DNA from: Planctomycetota bacterium | Lineage (GTDB): Bacteria; Planctomycetota; Planctomycetia; Gemmatales; Gemmataceae | NCBI GenBank assembly: GCA_018970845.1 | Contig: JAGWVO010000004.1 | Location: 1 to 26,078, forward strand | DNA length: 26,078 nucleotides | Direction: 5' to 3' | In this document: positions 15,969-22,043 of the stretch, one piece after another | Numbering within the stretch: the stretch's first letter is position 1 | Layout: every line of letters begins with the position of its first letter | Made by a program: the position numbers and the translations under genes | The notes under the pieces: generated by a model | Database searches by the model: none | What the model saw: only the letters and a program-made list of their open reading frames with translations | Told to the model about the DNA's origin: nothing

Positions 15969-15996
15969 AAAAAAAAGGCCTTTTGGCCCAAAGGCC
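15969..15996 (-). terminator. Minus-strand intrinsic terminator inside a divergent spacer
   Basis: GGCCTTT at 15977-15983 pairs with AAAGGCC at 15990-15996 around a 6-nt loop. The A8 run at 15969-15976 becomes a U8 tract on the minus strand, which is a complete intrinsic terminator reading leftward. No minus-strand gene lies immediately upstream of it, so it probably blocks antisense transcription leaving the diadenylate-cyclase gene. Confidence 0.75.
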
Positions 15997-16064
15997 GATG
16001 AAGTTTCGGGAATATTCGGTATGTTTGGAATTTGGCGAATTTAACGCGAATGAAAGGCCGACTC

Positions 16065-17030
16065 ATGGCGCTGGCCCCCCAAACGATCGCCCTTCTGAAG
16101 ACGGCGCGTTCGCTGGCTACCAGCCTGCCGGCTGACGGCATTTTGCTTTTGGCGGAGGGTGATATCGCGTTTGACGAGGCCCGCAAGCTGTTGGGTTCCT
16201 GCAAGCTCATGGTGGCGTTCACCACCGACGCTCCCCACGAGCGCCCCGAAGGCGATTCCAACCTGATCGTCCTCGACATCGAGGGGGGCCCGACCCCCAT
16301 TCAGGAAAGGATGAGCCTCGCCCTTCTTGAGGCCGTCAGGCTTGAACACCTCCATCCCGGCGCCGATGTCGTGGTTCTTTACAACGGCATCCAGGTTGGC
16401 GTGGAGGGACAGGGGGGAATCGACAGCCTCAGCCTCATCCACCTCGGCGAACACCTGGAACGCCTCACGGCCAAGGAATTGCGCCACCTCGGCACCAAGG
16501 TGCCGTTGGCCACGCTTCGCGCCGTGGTCGACCTCGCCATGCAGATCGGCCGGGAAGGACGCGAAGGACAACCCACCGGCACGCTTTTGGTGGTGGGAGA
16601 CACCCGCAAGGTGCTTTCCCATTGCCGCCCGATGAACTTCAATCCGTTCCGCGGATATCCCGCCGAGGAACGCGATGTGCGCAACCCGGTCGTGCGGGAA
16701 CAGATCAAGGATCTCTCCAAGCTCGAGGGGGCGATCATCATCCAGTCCGACGGGTCAGCCGTCGCGGCCTGCATGCACATCGAGGCGCCGGAAAGGGGAT
16801 ACACCCTTTCCATGGGCCTGGGAACCCGCCATGCCGCCGCCGCGGCGATCAGCAAGTGCACCCAAGCGATCGCGGTGGTGGTGAGCCAGTCGACGGGCGT
16901 GGTGAGGCTGTTCCAGGGCGGGGAGGTGGTCCTGCACATCGAACCGCTGGTGCGTCCGATGGCATGGGGCCAATTCCGCCTGGAAACCCAGGAGTCGGTG
17001 GGGCGCGCGACCGGCGGTGAAACCGGATGA
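16065..17030 (+). CDS. DacZ-type diadenylate cyclase (DisA_N/DAC domain) protein
   Basis: A 321-residue soluble protein with two parts. Residues 1-200 form an alpha/beta N-terminal domain resembling the region before the cyclase in archaeal-type DacZ. Residues 215-295 form a DAC domain, which makes cyclic di-AMP from two ATP in characterised members. The catalytic motifs are variant: DGA reads EGA (221-223) and RHR reads RHA (255-257, within GLGTRHAAAAAISK); the following strand AIAVVVSQSTGVVRLFQGG is well conserved. I recall GxRHxAAAAI as usual for this branch, but activity still needs proof. The ATG at 16065 has AAAGG 8 nt upstream; starts at 16032 (TTG) and 16050 (ATG) are possible. No c-di-AMP effector gene is adjacent. 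Confidence 0.82.
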   Translation: MALAPQTIALLKTARSLATSLPADGILLLAEGDIAFDEARKLLGSCKLMVAFTTDAPHERPEGDSNLIVLDIEGGPTPIQERMSLALLEAVRLEHLHPGADVVVLYNGIQVGVEGQGGIDSLSLIHLGEHLERLTAKELRHLGTKVPLATLRAVVDLAMQIGREGREGQPTGTLLVVGDTRKVLSHCRPMNFNPFRGYPAEERDVRNPVVREQIKDLSKLEGAIIIQSDGSAVAACMHIEAPERGYTLSMGLGTRHAAAAAISKCTQAIAVVVSQSTGVVRLFQGGEVVLHIEPLVRPMAWGQFRLETQESVGRATGGETG

Positions 17031-17081
17031 ATCCGGCTATGATCGTTTGAGGTAAATAACCTAGTATGTGATTGTGATGGA

Positions 17082-17113
17082 CACCGGCGCCATGATGGCG
17101 CGTATCGCCGGTG
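17082..17113. repeat. Nested inverted repeat in the leader of the secreted-protein gene
   Basis: CACCGGCG (17082-17089) and CGCCGGTG (17106-17113) can pair, with a second small hairpin GCCAT-g-ATGGC at 17089-17099 inside. It sits in the 158-bp spacer, about 75 nt before the ATG at 17189. It could be leader structure; no T-run follows. Confidence 0.35.
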
Positions 17114-17188
17114 CCCCGGGAAAGCTCGCGCCGGCGGTGTGACGCGATCGCCGCTCCCGTCATGAGGCACCTCAGGAGTTTCCCGAAA

Positions 17189-18976
17189 ATGCACTTGTGC
17201 AGCACCTTGCTGGGTCGGCGGGCATGGACAGCGCTTCTTGCCTGTTTTGCCCTTTTGGCCAGTCCGCTGAATGCCCCGGCCGCTCCGGCGACCGACCTTG
17301 CCAGCCTTGAAGCCATTCCCGATGCCGCCCAGATTGTCGTTCATCTTCGCGGCATCAAGGGCGTGGCCAACCGAGCCATGGCTTTCCTCGAGAAGGCGTT
17401 GCCCGAGCAGGCGGGCCTGGCCAAAACCTTTGTCGACAACTTCCTCGAGGAAGGAATCGGCGGACGGAAACTGGCGGGCCTCAATGCCGACGGTCCCGTT
17501 TTCATCCTCTTCCCTGAAGTGCCCAAGCCCGATGCCGACAAGCCCAAGTTCCTGCTCCTGCTTTCCGTCTCCAACTTCAACGCTTTCCGGGACGGGATTT
17601 TCCTGGCCGGGGAAAAGAAGTCCATCAAGTCTGAAGGCAAGGTGAGCAGCATCGAACTCGAAACCGGCGAAAAACTGTTCTTCGCCGAGCACAAGGGATT
17701 CTTCGCCGCCTCCCAATCCGACGCGCTGCTGGGCAAATACCTCGGCGCCTGGGATTCGATCGCCTCGAAAATCGGCAAGGGACAGGGCGCCCGTTTGTTG
17801 GGCAACGACATCTCCTTCTTCGTCAACCTCGACCGCCTTTCCAAGGATTACGCCGAGGCCATCAAGCTGGCCAAGCAGGGCGCCAAGGAAGGGCTCAAGG
17901 ACCTTTTGGAACAGGCTCCCAAGGAACAGAAGAAGCAGCTTTCCGTCCTGACAACGCTGATCGACCCGGCGTTCCAGTTCATCGAGGACAGCAAAGGCAT
18001 CGTCGGCGGCATCGACTTCCGACCCGAGGGCATCGTCCTGAGCCTTGATGACGACCTTCGCGCCGGCTCCAAGTCGGCCGACTCGGTTTCCAGCATCAAG
18101 CCGACGGCGGCCAAGGCCATCGACAAGCTGCCCGCCGGCCAGATGATGTACATGGGATCGGCCAGCGCCAGCACGCTGCTCAAGTTCGCCGGCCCGTTCC
18201 TCAAGGCGATGGTCGCCGATGTCCCCGGCGCCGCCAAGGGTGTCGACACCCTCATGGGACTGAACTTCGGCGACTCGGCCTCCGCGGCCGACATCCCGCT
18301 TGCCGGCATCGAAATCCGCAACACCACCGACGGCGCCAAGCATGTCGAGGCGACGCTCGAAGGCTTGGAGTCTTCCATCAGCCTGGGTGGCGGCCTCAAC
18401 TCAAGCCCCGTCAAGGGCAAGCCCAAGGTCACCAAGGCCGACAAGACCGCCGGGGGAATTTCATTCACCCGCGTCGAGGTGGAACTCGACCTCGAGAAAG
18501 CCTTCGCCGGACAGGAAGGCCTTCCCGATGAAATGAAGAAGGCGATGACGGATTGGTTCAAGAAGATCATGGGCGGCAAGATCAACATGTGGGTCGGCCA
18601 TGACGCCAACCGCATGATCCAGATCACGGCGCCCGACTGGGAAAAGGCCGAGACGATCCTGAAGGAAGCCGAAAGCGGCAAGGGATTGGCGGCCCAGGCG
18701 GCCTACAAGGCGGCCCGTGGCAACCTGCCCGATGACGCCTCGGGCCTGTTCCTGATCGACCCGGTCCGCTACGGGAACCTGATTGTCGGGCTCCTCAAGG
18801 ATGTCGCCGGAGGCGCGATCCCCGTGCCTCCGGGCCTTGGCAAGGGAAAATCCAATCCCAGCTACATCGGCATGTCGGCGTCGCTCCACTCCGGACGCAT
18901 CGGCGCCGACCTCGTGATCACCTCGGACAGCGTCCGTGAGCTGTTCAATGCCTACGCCAAGCCGTTCCTTCCCTGA
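17189..18976 (+). CDS. Large secreted protein of unknown function
   Basis: A 595-residue protein with a signal peptide (about residues 1-32, ending LNAPAAPA) and no further membrane helix. The mature part alternates predicted beta-strands and amphipathic helices, with phrases such as IPDAAQIVVHLRGIKGVANRAM, FFAASQSDALLGKYLG and LLIVNLDRLS-like segments, recalling planctomycete or cyanobacterial DUF3352-like proteins. That link is only a resemblance, and I cannot name a catalytic site. Lys, Ala and Gly are abundant and the sole cysteines are in the signal peptide region. The start at 17189 is chosen because AGGAG at 17174-17178 is correctly spaced; an in-frame start at 17111 would put 26 odd residues before the signal peptide. 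A strong terminator follows 17 bp after the stop. Confidence 0.78.
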   Translation: MHLCSTLLGRRAWTALLACFALLASPLNAPAAPATDLASLEAIPDAAQIVVHLRGIKGVANRAMAFLEKALPEQAGLAKTFVDNFLEEGIGGRKLAGLNADGPVFILFPEVPKPDADKPKFLLLLSVSNFNAFRDGIFLAGEKKSIKSEGKVSSIELETGEKLFFAEHKGFFAASQSDALLGKYLGAWDSIASKIGKGQGARLLGNDISFFVNLDRLSKDYAEAIKLAKQGAKEGLKDLLEQAPKEQKKQLSVLTTLIDPAFQFIEDSKGIVGGIDFRPEGIVLSLDDDLRAGSKSADSVSSIKPTAAKAIDKLPAGQMMYMGSASASTLLKFAGPFLKAMVADVPGAAKGVDTLMGLNFGDSASAADIPLAGIEIRNTTDGAKHVEATLEGLESSISLGGGLNSSPVKGKPKVTKADKTAGGISFTRVEVELDLEKAFAGQEGLPDEMKKAMTDWFKKIMGGKINMWVGHDANRMIQITAPDWEKAETILKEAESGKGLAAQAAYKAARGNLPDDASGLFLIDPVRYGNLIVGLLKDVAGGAIPVPPGLGKGKSNPSYIGMSASLHSGRIGADLVITSDSVRELFNAYAKPFLP

Positions 18977-18993
18977 TTGATTGGGCTTGGGCG

Positions 18994-19035
18994 AAAAACA
19001 GGAGGGGGCGCCACGGGCGCCCCCTCCTGTTTTTT
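18994..19035. terminator. Bidirectional intrinsic terminator
   Basis: A perfect inverted repeat has 19-bp arms (18994-19012 and 19016-19034) and a 3-nt loop. The arms begin with AAAAACAGGAGGGGG and end in a T-run, so each strand has a GC-rich stem followed by U5-6. It separates the plus-strand secreted-protein gene from the convergent fmt gene and should stop transcription from both sides. Confidence 0.95.
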
Positions 19036-19058
19036 GATCCATGGAAGATTCCGTGGAC

Positions 19059-20030
19059 TTAGCCTCCCCTCGCCATCCTGTCACCTTGCGCCCATGGCCT
19101 GCCACGAAGGAAAGCAGCCGCCGTCATGGCGCCTTTCCCCGCGGGTTGGACCACCTTGAGGGCCAACACACCGTGGGAGCAGCAGACCGGCAAGTGGGCC
19201 AGGTCGGCCGGTGGCCGCTGGATCTCTCCCGGCGCGCCCCCCCCGCCTGAGGGAAGCGCCTCGGCGCCGGCCACCAGAAGGCGCAAGGGTGGCTGGCCCT
19301 GGCGGTGAAGGGTGGTGTAGGCGGTCGGCCACGGCTGCATCGCCCGCACCCACCTCGCGAGAAACGGGGCGTCCTTTTCCCAGTCGAGGTCTCCCATGAG
19401 CTTGTTCAGCTTGGGCGCCCGGGTCACGAGAGACTGGTCCTGGAGGATTCCCCGGACAGTTCCTGAGGCCAGGTTGCCGACCGACTCAACCGCCAAATCC
19501 GCCGCGATCAGCGCCAAGCGGGCCTCGAGCGCGCCAGCGGTCTCATCGGGGCCGATGGGAGTTTTCCCCACGCCGATCACCTCGCCGGCATCCAAGGCCG
19601 GCGTCATGCGGATGACGCTGACTCCCGTCTCGGTGTCTCCCGAGGCGATGGCCCAGGCGACTGGGGCGGCGCCACGGTGCCTGGGAAGAAGCGAGGCGTG
19701 GAGGTTGATGCCGCCCAACTTCGCCGCGCCCAGCACCTCAGGCTTGAGGATCTGCCCGTAGGCCGCCACGACCAGGAGATCGGCGGCGAAGGCCTCGAGC
19801 CTTTCCACGCTCTCCGGCGCGTTGATACTGACAGGCCTCCAGACGGGAACCCCGTGGCGGGCGGCCAGGGCCTCCATTCCCTCGCCTGTCTGCCGCGTGC
19901 TTCCACGGGCGTTGGACTGCTTTTCCTTGCCGGGCTGGGTGACCAGGCAGGGAACATCATGCCCGGCGGCCAAAAGCCCGCTGAACGCGGGCTCGGCGAA
20001 GGTGCCCGTGCCCATGAGAACCAGCCTCAT
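19059..20030 (-). CDS. fmt: Methionyl-tRNA formyltransferase
   Basis: A 323-residue cytosolic enzyme that formylates Met-tRNAfMet with 10-formyl-tetrahydrofolate for translation initiation. The motifs are complete: GTGTFAEPAF at residues 7-16, VVAAYGQIL at 87-94, GGINLHASLLPRHRGAAP at 106-123 with catalytic Asn109 and His111, and ALDAGEVI with catalytic Asp147. The C-terminal OB-like tRNA-binding domain follows (WPTAYTTL, then LRLLVAGA). Its ATG overlaps the def stop as ATGA. A longer open frame to 20348 runs over def in another frame and is rejected. The def-fmt pair is a common bacterial arrangement; being last in an electron-transfer operon is not. Confidence 0.97.
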   Translation of the reverse strand: MRLVLMGTGTFAEPAFSGLLAAGHDVPCLVTQPGKEKQSNARGSTRQTGEGMEALAARHGVPVWRPVSINAPESVERLEAFAADLLVVAAYGQILKPEVLGAAKLGGINLHASLLPRHRGAAPVAWAIASGDTETGVSVIRMTPALDAGEVIGVGKTPIGPDETAGALEARLALIAADLAVESVGNLASGTVRGILQDQSLVTRAPKLNKLMGDLDWEKDAPFLARWVRAMQPWPTAYTTLHRQGQPPLRLLVAGAEALPSGGGGAPGEIQRPPADLAHLPVCCSHGVLALKVVQPAGKGAMTAAAFLRGRPWAQGDRMARGG

Positions 20031-20617
20031 GGCGACACCGCGCCACCCGAGGCGATCTCGTCGATGCGCCTGAGGAGTTCCGCGTCGGGCGCGATCTCCC
20101 CCCTGGACTGGGCCTCGCGGAACTCGGCCTCCATGCGGGCCAACGCGGGGCGCACCGACAGGCGGCCGATCGGCCCAAGCTTGTCGACAAAAAGGATTCC
20201 TGACAAGTGATCCGTCTCGTGCTGGAAAATGCGTGAGACGAAGTCGGCCACTTCCAGCTCCTCCATGGAGCCTTCGAGGGTGTGGTAGCGGACCTTCACG
20301 GCCTTGGCCCGGCGCACCTTCTGGTACAACCCGGGAAAGCTCAGGCATCCCTCGCTTTCGTCAAGCGAACCCTTCTTTTCAAGGATGACCGGGTTCAGGA
20401 TCACCCGTTCCAGTTCTGGCTTGGATGGATCGGCGGTGGGGTTGTAAACGAACATGCGCCATGGCAAGGCGACCTGCGTCGCGGCGAGGCCAACGCCCTT
20501 GGCCTCGTACATGAGGCCGAGCATCCGGGAAGCGGCCGCGCGGAGGGCGTCGTCGACGCGGGTGACGGGACGGGCCTGGTATCGCAGGGATGGATGGGGG
20601 TACTGGACGATGTTCAT
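20027..20617 (-). CDS. def: Peptide deformylase
   Basis: A 196-residue metalloenzyme that removes the N-formyl group from nascent proteins. All three signature motifs are intact: GVGLAATQ at 41-48, EGCLS at 89-93 and QHETDH at 132-137. Cys91, His133 and His137 bind the metal (normally ferrous iron), and Glu134 is the catalytic base. It is slightly longer than typical type-I enzymes because of a charged C-terminal extension from about residue 150, ending in LLRRIDEIASGG. Its ATG overlaps the stop of the SthA-like gene, and its stop overlaps the fmt start, both as ATGA. Confidence 0.97.
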   Translation of the reverse strand: MNIVQYPHPSLRYQARPVTRVDDALRAAASRMLGLMYEAKGVGLAATQVALPWRMFVYNPTADPSKPELERVILNPVILEKKGSLDESEGCLSFPGLYQKVRRAKAVKVRYHTLEGSMEELEVADFVSRIFQHETDHLSGILFVDKLGPIGRLSVRPALARMEAEFREAQSRGEIAPDAELLRRIDEIASGGAVSP

Positions 20618-22032
20618 CCGGTCGATGGCCCCTGGGAATCACGCGGCAAAAGCTGCCTCAGCGCGTCATAACTGGCGTATTTGTAAACCTCGCTGAGGGT
20701 CGGATAGTTGTAGCAGGTGAAGATGAAGAGGTCCACGGTGGCTCCCATCAGCAACGCCGTGAGGCCGATGTGCACGAGTTCGGTGGCCAGTTCCCCGATG
20801 ACATGCACGGCAAGCAGTTTCCTGTCATCGGCGTGGAAGATGAGCTTGATGAAGCCGGTCGTGTCGCCGACGATCTGGCCGCGGGCGTTTCCGCCATAGC
20901 TGGCCCTGCCGACCACATGGGGTATCTTCTTCTCGATCAACTCGGCCTCCGTCGGCCCGGCCATCGAACATTCGGGGATCGTGTAGATGCCATAGGGAAG
21001 CAGGGAAGGCAGGTCTCCCCCGTAGGAAAGGCCGAAGGCATGGGAGACCGCCAGGCGCCCCTGCTCCATCGAGGTGCTGGCCAGGCAGTACCCGCCGATG
21101 CAGTCGCCGGCGGCGTAGATCGAGGGAACGGCCGTGCGGTAATTCCCGTCAACCTCGATCTGCCCGCGCTTGTTGACGACAACGCCAAGCGCCTCGAGGC
21201 CGAGGCCCGCGGTTTGCCCGCACCGTCCCGATGAAACCAGCACGGCATCGCCATCGACGGTCTCGCCCGTTTCGAGGAAAAGCCTGACGACGCCGTTGTC
21301 CTCGACGCGGCTGACCCCTGTGCCGAGGTGGAATTGGACGCCCTGGGCCTCCATCTGGGACTGCAGGGCCTTGCTGATCTCATGGTCGACCGAACCGAGG
21401 ATCCTGTCACGCTTCTCGATCACGGTGACCTTGGTTCCCAAGGTCTGGAACATGCAGGCGTATTCGCATCCGATGACGCCGCCGCCGACCACGGCCAGCC
21501 TTTGGGGAATCTCGTCGAGCGCGAGGATGGTGTCGGAATCAAGGATGCGGGGATCATGGAACGGGAAAGTCGGCGGCCTGAACGGGTACGACCCCGTGGC
21601 GATGAGGATCTTGTCGGCCTTGAGGCGGATCTCGGGACACCGTTCGGGCCTGACGACGACGGTGTTGGCGTCGGCGAGCGAGGCGGTGCCCCTGTAAAGG
21701 TTCACGCCGTGCCTCTCGATGTTGGAACGGATGCGGAGGCGTTCCTTGTCAACGACCTCGCGTTCATGCGCCATGAAGTCGGAGACATGGACCTCCGCGC
21801 CCATGGAAACGGAAACGCCGGCCAGCCTCCTCTGGCGAAAACCGGAGAGGAATAGCGCCGTTTCCCGAAGGGTCTTGGATGGCAGCGTGCCGGTGTTGGC
21901 CGCGGCGCCACCGAGGTTGTTTTCCTTCTCGACCAGGGCGACCCTTTTGCCGAAATAAGCGGCCCTCGCGGCGCCCTTCTCCCCGGCTGGACCGGATCCG
22001 ATCACGACAAGGTCGTATTCCCTGGTCTCCAT
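20614..22032 (-). CDS. sthA: Si-specific NAD(P)+ transhydrogenase-like flavoprotein
   Basis: A 472-residue FAD protein of the pyridine nucleotide-disulfide oxidoreductase family. FAD fold: VVIGSGPAGEKGAA at residues 9-22 and YAAGDCIGGY at 306-315. NAD(P) fold: AVVGGGVIGCEYA at 180-192. C-terminal dimerisation domain: FTCYNYPTLSEVYK at 438-451. The active-site segment reads LGGAAANTGTLPSKTLRE, with no redox cysteine pair, which is the SthA type rather than lipoamide dehydrogenase. SthA moves hydride between NADPH and NAD+. The ATG at 22032 has AAAGGA well spaced; an ATG at 22047 overlapping the upstream stop as ATGA would add five residues. Co-location with NuoEF-like and FeS genes suggests it may act with them instead of alone. 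Confidence 0.85.
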   Translation of the reverse strand: METREYDLVVIGSGPAGEKGAARAAYFGKRVALVEKENNLGGAAANTGTLPSKTLRETALFLSGFRQRRLAGVSVSMGAEVHVSDFMAHEREVVDKERLRIRSNIERHGVNLYRGTASLADANTVVVRPERCPEIRLKADKILIATGSYPFRPPTFPFHDPRILDSDTILALDEIPQRLAVVGGGVIGCEYACMFQTLGTKVTVIEKRDRILGSVDHEISKALQSQMEAQGVQFHLGTGVSRVEDNGVVRLFLETGETVDGDAVLVSSGRCGQTAGLGLEALGVVVNKRGQIEVDGNYRTAVPSIYAAGDCIGGYCLASTSMEQGRLAVSHAFGLSYGGDLPSLLPYGIYTIPECSMAGPTEAELIEKKIPHVVGRASYGGNARGQIVGDTTGFIKLIFHADDRKLLAVHVIGELATELVHIGLTALLMGATVDLFIFTCYNYPTLSEVYKYASYDALRQLLPRDSQGPSTG

Positions 22033-22043
22033 TTCCGTTCCTT

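Noticed and set aside
16379..18343. 654-codon open frame on the minus strand
   Set aside because: It runs antisense through two well-supported plus-strand genes and has no recognisable domain; long antisense frames are common in GC-rich DNA.
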